Below are positions 27,064-36,371 of a stretch of DNA of 64,000 bases, piece after piece. A program made the translations under genes and the position numbers. Each line of letters begins with the position of its first letter. Position 1 is the stretch's first letter. The DNA is taken from assembly GCF_002835465.1 (NCBI RefSeq), contig NZ_PIZM01000002.1:62001-126000 (forward strand). Reading direction: 5' to 3'. Below the pieces are notes generated by a model that searched no databases, was not told the origin of the DNA, and was given only the letters and a program-made list of their open reading frames with translations. Origin of the DNA: Psychromonas sp. psych-6C06. Its GTDB lineage: Bacteria > Pseudomonadota > Gammaproteobacteria > Enterobacterales > Psychromonadaceae.

Positions 27064-29097
27064 ATGAAAAAAAGTTCTTTATATGTAGCACTATTCTGCA
27101 CGGCAAGCACACTCATTGGTTGTAATAGTTCCACTGATGACGTTACTGTGAACACACCTAACTCAACGTTAACCGAGCCAGCAGAAGGCACTCAACTTAA
27201 AATACGTTTGTTAGAAACAACTGATATTCACGCCAACCTCTTAAATTACAATTATTTTTCAGATAAACAAGATGACAAAGTTGGCTTAGTCAAGACCGCA
27301 ACCTTAATTCGCGCAGCCCGAGATGAAGTGAGCAATACGATACTCGTCGATAATGGTGATTTAATCCAAGGTAGTCCACTAGGGGACTATATGGCCAAGG
27401 TTAAACAGCTTCAGCCAGCGCAAGTACATCCTGTTTATAAAGCAATGAATACCCTTGATTATGATGTTGCGAACATAGGAAACCATGAGTTTAATTTTGG
27501 CATCGCGTTTTTACAGGAAGCGATCAACGATGCTAACTTTCCTTATATTTCCGCGAATACCTTCGTCGATGATGGTGACAATAATCCAGACAATGATAAG
27601 CCACTCTTCGCACCTTACTTAATTCAAGAAAAGTCTTTCATTGATAACCAAGGTAAACAGCACAACCTTAAGGTTGGCTTTATCGGTTTTGTTCCACCGC
27701 AAATTATGCAGTGGGATAAAGCGAATTTGAGTGGCAAAGTGATCGCCAAAGATATTGTTGCCATGGCTAATAAATATGTCCCAGAAATGCAAGCTGCAGG
27801 AGCTGATTTAATTATTGCGATCCCTCACTCAGGTATTGATACCTCAGAGCCCCTGCCACTTGCTGAAAATGCCAGTTACTACCTGTCTCAAGTCGATGGC
27901 ATTGATGCGATTTTGTTTGGCCATTCACACGCTAACTTCCCAGGAAAAAATTACGCTGATATGCAAGCTTTTGGAATCGATAATGACAAAGGTACAATCA
28001 ATGGCGTAGCAGCGGTAATGCCTGGTTTTTGGGGTAATCACTTAGGTCAAATAGACTTATCTCTAGAATATACAAGCAACAGTTGGCAAGTAACCGATTC
28101 ACAATCAAGCCTACAAGCGATTTATAAGACAGACGAAAATCGAATGACTATTTCGCTGGTTGAAAACGATGGTGCGGTCGAAAGTGAAGTAATGGTTGAA
28201 CACGATGAAACCCGCACTTGGGTTAATCAACCCTTTGCAAAGGTTTCAGGCCCAATCAACAGCTATTTTGCATTGGTTAACGATGATCCTTCCATTCAAA
28301 TTGTCACTGATGCACAAACTTGGTATACGCAAAAAATAATACAGGGCACTGAACTTGATGGGTTACCTATTCTCTCTGCTGGTGCACCTTTTAGAGCTGG
28401 TCGAGGCGGTTCAGATGATTACACCGCCATTGATGCCGGAGAGATTGCTTATCGAAATGTGGCAGACTTATACATTTACCCAAATATCTTAAAAGTGTTG
28501 AAGTTAAACGGTGCACAGGTAAAGCAGTGGTTAGAGATGTCTGCCGGCCAATTTAATCAAATTGATACCCAATCAGCACAACAACAAAACCTGATCAATG
28601 ATGATTTTCCCTCCTACAATTTTGATGTAATTGATGGTGTAAATTACCAAATCGATATCACGCAAGCAGCAAGGTATAACAGTAAAGGAGACAAAATATC
28701 TGATGCTGAACGAATTAAAGCGCTTACTTATCAGGGAAATCCTGTGACTGATGAGCAACTTTTTTTAGTCGTTACAAACAACTACCGTGCATCTGGTGGC
28801 GGTAACTTCCCCGCAATCACTTCCGATAAAATAGTGATTGATTCCCCTAATGAAAACCGCCAAGTAGTGGCTGATTACTTAACCGAGCAAACACGACTCA
28901 ATAGTGAAAATGGGCTTGATCCCGCAGCCGATATGAATTGGTCTTTCAGCCCGATTGCTAATGTAAACATTCTGTTTAAAAGTGCCAACAACGCTGATGC
29001 GAAAAGTTATAGCCAACAATTTAGCCATATTCAAACCACTGCAGAGACCACCAGTGATGGTTTTGCTATTTACTCTTTAGATTTAAGCCCAAAGTAA
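27064..29097 (+). CDS. CpdB-like 2',3'-cyclic-nucleotide phosphodiesterase/nucleotidase lipoprotein
   Basis: A 677-residue lipoprotein (lipobox LIGC, C20) with the calcineurin-like metallophosphatase domain followed by the 5'-nucleotidase C-terminal domain. Metal-binding motifs are TTDIHANL, DNGDLIQGSPLGD, GNHEFNFG and GHSHANFPG. The substrate-binding GGSDD/NYRASGGGNFP segments in the C-terminal half are those of CpdB. It hydrolyses 2',3'-cyclic nucleotides and 3'-nucleotides in the periplasm to recover phosphate and nucleosides. The lipid anchor differs from the soluble E. coli CpdB. It is followed 76 bases later by a secreted OB-fold protein on the same strand. The upstream sequence contains GCTATAACC, a half-site resembling the sulfatase palindromes, but this may just be a -10 box. 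Confidence 0.88.
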   Translation: MKKSSLYVALFCTASTLIGCNSSTDDVTVNTPNSTLTEPAEGTQLKIRLLETTDIHANLLNYNYFSDKQDDKVGLVKTATLIRAARDEVSNTILVDNGDLIQGSPLGDYMAKVKQLQPAQVHPVYKAMNTLDYDVANIGNHEFNFGIAFLQEAINDANFPYISANTFVDDGDNNPDNDKPLFAPYLIQEKSFIDNQGKQHNLKVGFIGFVPPQIMQWDKANLSGKVIAKDIVAMANKYVPEMQAAGADLIIAIPHSGIDTSEPLPLAENASYYLSQVDGIDAILFGHSHANFPGKNYADMQAFGIDNDKGTINGVAAVMPGFWGNHLGQIDLSLEYTSNSWQVTDSQSSLQAIYKTDENRMTISLVENDGAVESEVMVEHDETRTWVNQPFAKVSGPINSYFALVNDDPSIQIVTDAQTWYTQKIIQGTELDGLPILSAGAPFRAGRGGSDDYTAIDAGEIAYRNVADLYIYPNILKVLKLNGAQVKQWLEMSAGQFNQIDTQSAQQQNLINDDFPSYNFDVIDGVNYQIDITQAARYNSKGDKISDAERIKALTYQGNPVTDEQLFLVVTNNYRASGGGNFPAITSDKIVIDSPNENRQVVADYLTEQTRLNSENGLDPAADMNWSFSPIANVNILFKSANNADAKSYSQQFSHIQTTAETTSDGFAIYSLDLSPK

Positions 29098-29173
29098 CTC
29101 CAAGTATGAATGAACTGCCACAGTTCATTTTAGTTAACGTTTTAAAATCATTAATTTAACAGGAATTAAAAAT

Positions 29174-31342
29174 ATGAATGACAAGATGTTTACGCACAAC
29201 TCTCAACTGTCCGCATTAATTATCGCATTCGGATTAAGCATATCGCCACAGCCCCTGCAAGCCACAGAGGCCTATACTTGGAATAATGTTATTCCCGTAA
29301 AAGTCCCCTCTGCAAATACCGATAATGGGAAAATCGTACTCTTTGATACCTCTCATGGCGGTGTCGAAGGGAATGCAGACTGGGTTATTGATGGTGCTTT
29401 CTCAGACTTTGCTGATGCATTGGTTGAAGAGGGATATCAAGTTCAAGAATATCGTGGCATTGATTTAAATAACGATGGAGCCATTCGCTACTTTGATAGT
29501 AAAAGTACAAATCAAAATGAAGCGATCATTACTTATCAAGGAATCAGCCATGCAGATGTATTCGTCTTAGCAGAAACAAACCGACCTTTTACTCAAGGTG
29601 AGCAACAAGCACTCGAACAGTTTGTGGCAGCAGGGAAAGGAATATTCTTTATTGCCGATCACTACGATGCCGATCGTAATTTAAATACCTGGGATGCAAC
29701 AGAGGTTTTTAATGGTTATAACCGTTCAGCTCTTCCTAAGTATGAGATGAGTGGCGAATACGGTGACTGGCGCAACCCTAAAATGGCTAATGCAGGTTGG
29801 TTAGTAGAAAATTTTGGTATTCGATTTCGTTTTAATAGCATCGATTATAAACAGGGTGTGAGTGGTATTGTCTCGCCACAACAAAGCGAAGGGATAACTC
29901 AAGGAGTTCAGCCTATCTTAATGGCTGGTGGCGCGACACTGGCTATCGTGAATGAGCAGAAAGCCAAAGGGTTAGTATACTTTTCAGAATCAGATACGCC
30001 GGTAAAATGGAATTATGCAAAAGATAAAGGGCTCTATTTTGGTGGTGAAGCAGAAGGCCCCTATGTTGCAATAGCTAAATCTGGCGCAGGTAAAGCCGCT
30101 TTTATTGGTGACTCGTCCCCGATAGAAGATGCAACCCCTAAATATAAACGCCAAGATAACGGGCAAAATAAAAGAACCTATCCGGGTTGGACAGACTCTG
30201 GCAACGCCGCTACTTTATCGGTCAATCTTATTAATTGGCTATCCACACCAGAAAGCTATCAATACTTTGATAATCAAAATGGTCACTTAGTCGGTATTGC
30301 GACCCCTAATGCAATGGCGCAAGAAGAGATGTCCGATCCAAATAATGGGCAGCCATGGGGAGATCGCGCAAGTGGTTTTAATCCAAATGACACTAACAGT
30401 TACCAAAATAACAGTTACAACGCTCCCTATGGGGATGGGGGCACTACCTCAACCCCAATGCCACAAAACAGTGTTTCAGTGACACAAGCGCTTGCTTCAG
30501 CACAGGGCACACTACTTACAGTCAGAGGTAAAGTCAGTGCTGAAGTAAACGGTATATATGGCTTAATTTTAAACGACATTAATGATCCCACAACAGCAAT
30601 CTACGTTAAATTAGAAAGCGATCAACGTACAGACTTTAATCCGCAACTTAATCCTGAAATATTAAACCAAAGCATCATCGTCACCGGGGTACGTTCAAGT
30701 TATATGAACGAAGCTGGAATCCGTGACGTGAGTGATATTCAAATTGCACCAAGCACTTTATCGGTAGCGCAAGCGTTAGCGACAGCAAAGGGAGAGGCGA
30801 TTGAATTTACGGGTAAAGTCATAGCACCATTAAATGATATTTATGGTTTATTGCTCGCAGACAATAACGATCCGAGCCTTACTATTAATGTAAAATTAGA
30901 GAGCAATCAGCGTGAGCAATTTAGTCCACAATTAAACCCAGACTTACTAGATTCGTCACTTACTATCAAAGGAACACGTGATAGCTACATGGGCGAAGCA
31001 GGCATCCGTCAAGTTGTGAGTATTGAATTGCTAACCGATACTCAGCCTAGCAATATGGATCTGTCGATCAATGAAGTATTAGGTATGGAAAATGGAACGC
31101 CTGTAGTATTAAGCGGACAGATTAAGGGCAAGGTATTTGGTAAACGCGGTATTGAGTTAATTAACCCGGAAAATCCAAACAGCCATATATACATCAAACT
31201 AAAAGTGGCGCAACGCGCCGACTTTAGCCCAAAAATCAACCCAACATTAATAGGAAAAAAACTCAGAGTAGAAGGTATTATCAAACCATTTAGAGGCCAT
31301 GATGGTATCAAACGCGTCACAAAATTAACCTTACTAGACTAA
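29174..31342 (+). CDS. secreted protein: glutamine-amidotransferase-like domain plus three OB-fold repeats
   Basis: A 722-residue exported protein. After the signal peptide (to LQA), residues about 40-390 contain a Rossmann/GATase-1-like domain (KIVLFDTSHGG, then GISHADVFVLAETNRP, then GKGIFFIADHYDADRN). Residues about 433-722 hold three tandem repeats of about 90 residues, each with an initial LSVxxAL, a GKV strand, IYGL-IL, a YVKLES-QR-FxPQLNP block and a final GIR-V. These resemble the OB-fold nucleic-acid-binding repeats (DUF6359/YhcR type) seen on extracellular nucleases and nucleotidases. A Gly/Asn/Tyr-rich linker joins the halves. No nuclease motif is seen. With the CpdB-like gene just upstream, a role in binding extracellular nucleic acid for phosphate scavenging is a reasonable inference. 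Confidence 0.65.
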   Translation: MNDKMFTHNSQLSALIIAFGLSISPQPLQATEAYTWNNVIPVKVPSANTDNGKIVLFDTSHGGVEGNADWVIDGAFSDFADALVEEGYQVQEYRGIDLNNDGAIRYFDSKSTNQNEAIITYQGISHADVFVLAETNRPFTQGEQQALEQFVAAGKGIFFIADHYDADRNLNTWDATEVFNGYNRSALPKYEMSGEYGDWRNPKMANAGWLVENFGIRFRFNSIDYKQGVSGIVSPQQSEGITQGVQPILMAGGATLAIVNEQKAKGLVYFSESDTPVKWNYAKDKGLYFGGEAEGPYVAIAKSGAGKAAFIGDSSPIEDATPKYKRQDNGQNKRTYPGWTDSGNAATLSVNLINWLSTPESYQYFDNQNGHLVGIATPNAMAQEEMSDPNNGQPWGDRASGFNPNDTNSYQNNSYNAPYGDGGTTSTPMPQNSVSVTQALASAQGTLLTVRGKVSAEVNGIYGLILNDINDPTTAIYVKLESDQRTDFNPQLNPEILNQSIIVTGVRSSYMNEAGIRDVSDIQIAPSTLSVAQALATAKGEAIEFTGKVIAPLNDIYGLLLADNNDPSLTINVKLESNQREQFSPQLNPDLLDSSLTIKGTRDSYMGEAGIRQVVSIELLTDTQPSNMDLSINEVLGMENGTPVVLSGQIKGKVFGKRGIELINPENPNSHIYIKLKVAQRADFSPKINPTLIGKKLRVEGIIKPFRGHDGIKRVTKLTLLD

Positions 31343-31363
31343 ACACTTACCATTTTAATTATA

Positions 31364-31391
31364 AAGAGCAACGTGATTTGCGTTGCTTTTT
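31364..31391. terminator. rho-independent terminator, bidirectional
   Basis: AGCAACG (31367-31373) and CGTTGCT (31381-31387) form a seven-base stem with a seven-base loop, followed by a run of five T and preceded by A-rich sequence. It sits between the convergent OB-fold protein gene and the alkB-like gene, so it can serve both. Confidence 0.65.
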
Positions 31392-31423
31392 AACACACTT
31401 AAAAATGATTTAGTTTAACCACT

Positions 31424-32038
31424 CTAATCTGCTGGCATTAACCGAAAGGTTAAGTTAATACGTTTATTCATAGGCCGTTTGCTTTTAGGGATAGTATGCT
31501 TCCAATTCTCCTGTAGGCAACCATCCATTAATAACAGTGAGTTATTCCTTAAATCCACCTTTAACGTCGATACACTATTTTGATTATGTTTGATCAAAAA
31601 GCGCCTTGTTTCACCTAAACTATATGAGGCAATCACAGGGTTAACACCTAAAATAGCTTCATCGTCTGCATGATAACCAACACCATCATGCTCATCACGA
31701 TATAGATTGGCCAAAACACAATTAAATCGATAACCGGTTTGCGCCTCTATTTTGTCTTTTAATAACAATAAATTATCCGTTAAAGGCTGTGCACTGGTAC
31801 GTTCTTGATAGCCACCATCTGCACGCATGCCAAATTCCCCATACCAACAGGTTAAGCGTGGCTGTTGATAGCGTTTTCCGTATACCGATATCTCCTCAAC
31901 CTGCCACTGACTGTTTAACAATAACTCATCGAACAACGCACTGGCTATGTGTTCATCTAGAAAGTGAGCCCAATAAATCACACGACCATCGTGATCAACC
32001 AAGGTAATGGGATCACTTTCAAAGTTAAACAGTTGCAA
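31424..32038 (-). CDS. alkB: AlkB-family 2-oxoglutarate/Fe(II) dioxygenase
   Basis: A 204-residue dioxygenase of the AlkB family. NLYRDEHDGVGYHADDE carries the family signature with iron ligands H123 and D125; the third ligand is H181 (WKHTIPK). R193 and R199 in RINLTFR bind 2-oxoglutarate. It repairs N-alkylated bases such as 1-methyladenine and 3-methylcytosine by oxidative demethylation; the sequence is closer to the ALKBH2/3-like bacterial group than to E. coli AlkB. The start is TTG at 32038 with AGAGAG before it; an in-frame stop twelve bases upstream excludes a longer form and no suitable ATG follows nearby. It is a single-gene unit next to a MITE-like repeat. Confidence 0.88.
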   Translation of the reverse strand: MQLFNFESDPITLVDHDGRVIYWAHFLDEHIASALFDELLLNSQWQVEEISVYGKRYQQPRLTCWYGEFGMRADGGYQERTSAQPLTDNLLLLKDKIEAQTGYRFNCVLANLYRDEHDGVGYHADDEAILGVNPVIASYSLGETRRFLIKHNQNSVSTLKVDLRNNSLLLMDGCLQENWKHTIPKSKRPMNKRINLTFRLMPAD

Positions 32039-32059
32039 AATATCTCTCTACCTTTACTT

Positions 32060-32224
32060 TATACCAAACGAAATAAATAGCTGAACTATTTTACGGATTA
32101 AAGCAACTTACCTGTTCGTTGAAACTTTCAGCTATATAACAATCACTTACGTTAAGCTTCGCCTTGAGTTAAGTCACTTTTCCTACGCAAAATTTAGATC
32201 ACATACTTAATTCGATTGGTATTA
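32060..32224. repeat. MITE-like intergenic repeat, copy B
   Basis: Bounded by TATACCAAAC at the left and GATTGGTATT at the right, about 165 bases. Its minus strand matches copy A (22812-22973) in several blocks and matches the left 75 bases of copy C (37145-37222), including GTAGGAAAA and a TCAAGGCGAA stretch. It is non-coding and lies between the alkB-like gene and the acetyltransferase gene. Confidence 0.65.
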
Positions 32225-32256
32225 TTCAATATTAATTGAAATTAGAAACCCATTGT

Positions 32257-32808
32257 TTATTCGCCATTAAGTAAGCGAATTAATTTTGCAGGCATTCCAC
32301 CAACAAGCGTATCCGGTAAGACATCCTTAGTCACAACCGAACCAGCTGCAATAACCGAACGCGCCCCGATAGTTACTCCTTGACAGATAACCACATTTCC
32401 ACCAATCCAAACATCATCTTGCACTGTAATAGGCAAGCACTGAACCTCCCATTTTCTGCGTTTTTGATAATTTAACGGGTGTGTCGGTGTATAAAACTGT
32501 GTGCTAGGCCCAATCAAAACATTATTACCAATACTAATAGGTGCATTATCTAACATCGTGACCCCCATATTAATAAACGTATCACGCCCAACAGAGATAG
32601 TTTTACCATATTCACATAAAAAAGGAGGACAGATAACACTATTTTCGCCAACAGTTTCGAGTAACTTAACCACAAAAGGTTTCGCCTCTTCAAATTGACG
32701 CTGATTAATCTCTCGTAATAAATCAAAGGCACTTTTTCTAAGCACAGTAAACTCAGGGCTTGTTGCATCATAGTCGAGACCTAAGCACATTTTTTTAAAT
32801 TCACTCAT
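32257..32808 (-). CDS. maltose/galactoside O-acetyltransferase family hexapeptide enzyme
   Basis: A 183-residue acetyltransferase. The N-terminal Mac domain (MSEFKKMCLGLDYDATSPEF) is followed by left-handed beta-helix hexapeptide repeats (about 60-175, with the PTHPLNYQKRRK loop carrying the catalytic His, and VIAAGSVVTKDVLPDTLVGG near the end). Family members such as Maa and LacA acetylate sugar hydroxyls with acetyl-CoA in the cytoplasm. GGAGGTATGT precedes the ATG. It is monocistronic and divergent from the LacI-fold kinase gene, with a palindrome at 32997-33014 between them. The natural substrate is not clear. Confidence 0.88.
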   Translation of the reverse strand: MSEFKKMCLGLDYDATSPEFTVLRKSAFDLLREINQRQFEEAKPFVVKLLETVGENSVICPPFLCEYGKTISVGRDTFINMGVTMLDNAPISIGNNVLIGPSTQFYTPTHPLNYQKRRKWEVQCLPITVQDDVWIGGNVVICQGVTIGARSVIAAGSVVTKDVLPDTLVGGMPAKLIRLLNGE

Positions 32809-32996
32809 ACATACCTCCGATAGACGTGATTGATGTTCTCACCAATTAAAATTACTCGCCATACCCGCATTGCTATTTCAATCCATCATGGCGTTATATT
32901 AGTGTGTTTATCTTTATAGATTATGGGCACCAGTTGCTATATTCACGACAGTATCCACAATGATCTGTTTTTTTATTTATCATAAGTCACAGAAAC

Positions 32997-33014
32997 TACC
33001 TGTTGTTACAGGTA
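32997..33014. promoter_or_regulatory. perfect palindrome TACCTGT-N4-ACAGGTA (candidate operator)
   Basis: TACCTGT (32997-33003), TGTT, ACAGGTA (33008-33014) lies about 120 bases upstream of the LacI-fold kinase start, in the 324-base divergent region that otherwise shows no gene. The half-sites resemble a lux box (ACCTGT/ACAGGT), but the spacing is four bases instead of eight. No binding protein is assigned. Confidence 0.4.
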
Positions 33015-33132
33015 AATATGTTAATTACCGCTAATTTTATAGCTTCTAAAGTCAGCAACAATGATTAACATTTTTTTCTTTAACTGCATAGCCTATACTG
33101 TTAAACACCATTTATGTTCTGTGCGAGAAACG

Positions 33133-35631
33133 ATGAAAAAACGATACTCCTTTGCCTATTTAACGTCATTATTTACTAATCAAATGGGCCGAGAATTGTA
33201 TTTGGGAATGAAGGAGGCTTTACAGGATAAAGAGGTCGATTTAACGGTTTTTGTGGGCGGGGCTCTACAAGGAAAAGAGACGCTTTGTTCCGATCTTGCA
33301 GATAATACAGCCTATGAACTTGCTCAAAAAGGAGACTTTGATGGCATTATTATCTATGGTGGTGCGATTGGGCAATTAATAAGTAAAGAGGAGGTAGAAG
33401 CCTTTTGTAATAGTTTTAGTCCCATTCCTGTTGTTAATATCTCCTTACAATTACCCAATATCCCCTCCGTTGTTATTTCTAATTATCAAGGTATGTATAA
33501 GCTGACAGAGCATTTAATAAGCGCCCACGATTGTAACAACTTTGCCTTTATCAAGGGCCCAGAGACACATGAAGAAGCAGAACAACGCTTTAATGCTTTT
33601 CATGATGCATTAGCGGATAACCAAATAAGCATTAATGAAGAGTTTATTCTGCCGGGTAACTTTTCCATGGAAGCGGGTGTCGCTGCGGTTGCAGAATTAA
33701 TGAAAAAACCTAAAAGTTGCTTACCCGATGCGATCGTTTGTGTCGATGATGACACAGCCTTAGGCGTAATAAACGCCTTAAAAGAACAAAAAATCTCGGT
33801 GCCTTCAGAAATTATCGTCACAGGCTTTGATGATGCTCGTTTTGCTAAAAACTGTGTTCCATCAATAACTAGCGTGCAACAACCCTTTCAGAAGCTTGGC
33901 CAAACAGCAGCTTTACAGTTATTCGAAAAAGTAAATGGTAATCCGATTGCACAGTTGATAGAAGTTGAATCATTGCCAGTCATCCATGAGTCCTGTGGTT
34001 GTTATGGTCATCAGCAATTTCCTTTTATAGCGAGAACAGAAAACGAAGAAAATGATGACAACATGTTTATCGATAGCATGATTGGCAGTTACCAAGAAAA
34101 TCTAACGATTAACAGCTTACTGCTAATGCAGCTGTTAAGCAGTTTAGAAAAAGTCTGCAATGGAGAAACTGAAGTCGTTTTCTATAACGCTTTTAGTTTA
34201 TTTATGGACAACCAGAGCGCCCCGCAGGAAAAAATCCCCTTCATTTTAAACTTATTAGCAAACTTGAAAAATCATGTGCAACACAAATTTGAAGAGCGTT
34301 TATTAAATGCAATTTTCCAACAAGCCGCACTTAATGCCCACTCCATCATTCAACGTACCTCTGCACTAGCGCAATATCAAACAGAAGAAAATTACAATCA
34401 ACTCAACTTCGTTAATCAAAAATTACATCAAGCGACCAGCTTGAAACAGTTCTATGAGATGAGTCACAAGCTATTAGGCAGTCAATATATCAACCGCTGT
34501 GCCATTTTACTGTATCAAGAAAGAGGGAAGAAACTCGATAATTTGCGCATGACTTTTTCTTATAATCAACAACAATTATCGATCCCTTCAGAAGCAAGCC
34601 CAATCTGTTTAACTAGCATATTTGATGACTTTTTCCAGCGTGGTAAGAGTAATGCCATCGTCATGCCATTAACATTAAGCCGTGAAAAAATAGGTATCGT
34701 GCTCTTAGATTTGAATAATGATATTTTGGATTTAAGCCAAACATTGAGCTGGCATTTCAGTAGCATTTTAAAACGCTTACAAACCATATCAGAAAATGAG
34801 CAAAAAAGAGGGCAACTTGAAAGCACCTTACAAGATTTACAAAAAACACAACAACGACTTATTGAAACAGAAAAACTTGCGGCATTGGGAAAGCTAGTAG
34901 CAGATGTAGCCCATGAGATGAACACACCGCTTGGTGTAAGCATCACTTACTCCTCATTGATCGTTGATACTACAGAAAAAATAGAACAACTCATTAATAA
35001 CGGCCCTGTCAAGAAAAGTGAGTTAAATGCACAACTGGCATTACTTAATAAAGCAGGTAAAGCGAATTTAGTTAATTTAGGGCGCTCTAGCGACTTAGTA
35101 AACAGTTTTAAAAACTTAGCGATTGAGCATGATCCTACGCAATTACGGACGCTCTTTATCAAAGAAACCATTGAAGATGCGATCGTACCAATGCGTAACC
35201 GCCTCAATAAAGCTCATCACCAAGTGACAATCAACAGTCCTAGTAAGCTGGTTGCTTATAGTTACCCGAGATCACTGGTTCAAGTGTTAATGGCATTTAT
35301 TGATAATTCGCTATGTCATGCTTATAAGCTCGATGAAAGAGGCTGTATCACCATTTCAGCAGAGCAAGATGAAGAGCAGATTATGATAATTTATGAGGAT
35401 GATGGTTGTGGTATTTCTGACCACGATCGTAACCATATACTTGAGCCTTTTTTCACCACTAAACGGAACCAAGGACACGTGGGCTTAGGATTAACAACCA
35501 TTCATAATATTGTTCGAAAAAACCTTCATGGAAAGCTAAAAATTTGTAACGTGGCTCAAGGTACTAGAATACAGCTAAGCTTTCCTGTTGATATAAAAAA
35601 AGCACTTAGCACAGATCAAGATATCAATTAA
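33133..35631 (+). CDS. cytoplasmic LacI-type ligand-binding domain fused to a histidine kinase
   Basis: An 832-residue protein with no signal peptide, no membrane helix and no helix-turn-helix. Residues about 4-295 form a LacI/GalR-type periplasmic-binding fold (FTNQMGRELYLGMKEAL; FDGIIIYGGAIGQL; DAIVCVDDDTALGVINAL; VTGFDDARFAKNCVPSITSV). A helical/GAF-like region (about 310-540) and a coiled coil (about 545-590) follow. Then comes HisKA with H594 (ADVAHEMNTPLGVS), and an HATPase domain with DNSL, DDGCGI and GLGLTTI. The kinase domains are of the metal-responsive/soluble HWE-free HisKA type. ATG 33133 (MKKRYSF) begins the LacI fold directly; an upstream ATG would add 24 unrelated residues. 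No response regulator is adjacent. It probably senses a cytoplasmic sugar or nucleoside and signals to an unlinked regulator. Confidence 0.85.
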   Translation: MKKRYSFAYLTSLFTNQMGRELYLGMKEALQDKEVDLTVFVGGALQGKETLCSDLADNTAYELAQKGDFDGIIIYGGAIGQLISKEEVEAFCNSFSPIPVVNISLQLPNIPSVVISNYQGMYKLTEHLISAHDCNNFAFIKGPETHEEAEQRFNAFHDALADNQISINEEFILPGNFSMEAGVAAVAELMKKPKSCLPDAIVCVDDDTALGVINALKEQKISVPSEIIVTGFDDARFAKNCVPSITSVQQPFQKLGQTAALQLFEKVNGNPIAQLIEVESLPVIHESCGCYGHQQFPFIARTENEENDDNMFIDSMIGSYQENLTINSLLLMQLLSSLEKVCNGETEVVFYNAFSLFMDNQSAPQEKIPFILNLLANLKNHVQHKFEERLLNAIFQQAALNAHSIIQRTSALAQYQTEENYNQLNFVNQKLHQATSLKQFYEMSHKLLGSQYINRCAILLYQERGKKLDNLRMTFSYNQQQLSIPSEASPICLTSIFDDFFQRGKSNAIVMPLTLSREKIGIVLLDLNNDILDLSQTLSWHFSSILKRLQTISENEQKRGQLESTLQDLQKTQQRLIETEKLAALGKLVADVAHEMNTPLGVSITYSSLIVDTTEKIEQLINNGPVKKSELNAQLALLNKAGKANLVNLGRSSDLVNSFKNLAIEHDPTQLRTLFIKETIEDAIVPMRNRLNKAHHQVTINSPSKLVAYSYPRSLVQVLMAFIDNSLCHAYKLDERGCITISAEQDEEQIMIIYEDDGCGISDHDRNHILEPFFTTKRNQGHVGLGLTTIHNIVRKNLHGKLKICNVAQGTRIQLSFPVDIKKALSTDQDIN

Positions 35632-35765
35632 CGATCAGTTATTTTAATTAGCAGATAAATTGTGCAAGAAAAGAAAAGAACTTGAATATAGAACGGTGTG
35701 GCTCGTATCAAGAAATGGAAGTGAGGAGATACAAGTCAATATCACCATTAGCGAGCAAGTAAAAG

Positions 35766-35803
35766 TAATGATTAGCTAATATACGCAAACTAGCTAATCA
35801 TTA
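35766..35803. other. perfect 13-base hairpin between convergent genes
   Basis: TAATGATTAGCTA (35766-35778) pairs perfectly with TAGCTAATCATTA (35791-35803) around a 12-base loop. It lies in the 310-base gap between the kinase (+) and the Kazal lipoprotein (-), a place for transcript ends. AT-rich and without a clear T-tract; the rest of the gap holds nothing recognisable. Confidence 0.45.
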
Positions 35804-35941
35804 ATTCGAAGGCGTTCAAAATTCTGTGATGCTGCTTAATCATTATCAGTAAATTTAGTTTCAGCTTAGAAGCAGTTTTGCTTTTAATTCAAACATCAGC
35901 GCCCTTCTCGTCAGGTAACGAGTATCTACCAAACATAAAGG

Positions 35942-36187
35942 CTATTGACACTCTCCTTCATGATACGCAACAACTTGAGCATCTGCGCAAGCAGTACAAC
36001 CCGTCGCATAGGTTTGAGTTTCGCCTTTGTTATCAGTGCCACATACGGGTGCATATTCCATTGTACAAACTTCCGGTCTCGGCTCTGTACATTGCTTAAG
36101 GCCTTCATCCTGTGCACTCTGATTCGATGTACAAGAAAACAGAAAAAAACACGTGGATAACAAACCTAATTTAATTAAATATTTCAT
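35942..36187 (-). CDS. small lipoprotein with Kazal-type protease-inhibitor domain
   Basis: An 81-residue lipoprotein: signal peptide with lipobox FLFSC (C19), then a single Kazal domain at about 33-80. Six cysteines (C33, C41, C49, C64, C67 and C80) are spaced as in short Kazal domains, around the core PVCGTDNKGETQTYATGC. Kazal domains block serine proteases through the loop before PVCGT, here EVCTMEYAPVCG, with M/E around the P1-P1' position. Bacterial examples are uncommon; they may protect the envelope from secreted or foreign proteases. AGGT lies four bases before the ATG. It is monocistronic. Confidence 0.8.
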   Translation of the reverse strand: MKYLIKLGLLSTCFFLFSCTSNQSAQDEGLKQCTEPRPEVCTMEYAPVCGTDNKGETQTYATGCTACADAQVVAYHEGECQ

Positions 36188-36371
36188 AAATACCTACTTA
36201 TAAGTGTGGGTTAGACAATAAAGGGTTAAAAAGTGCCGTACTGCAAATAAAAACGTTATCAGTACATATTATACGATAGCACTGTCTGTCAAACAGATAA
36301 TTTACACAACATTATAAAAATGCTAAAACCTAACATCACTAAAAGAGAGTACTTTAATAGCGCCACAATAT

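Noticed and set aside
32997-33014. LexA box
   Set aside because: CTGT and ACAG are four bases apart, not the eight of a gammaproteobacterial LexA site.
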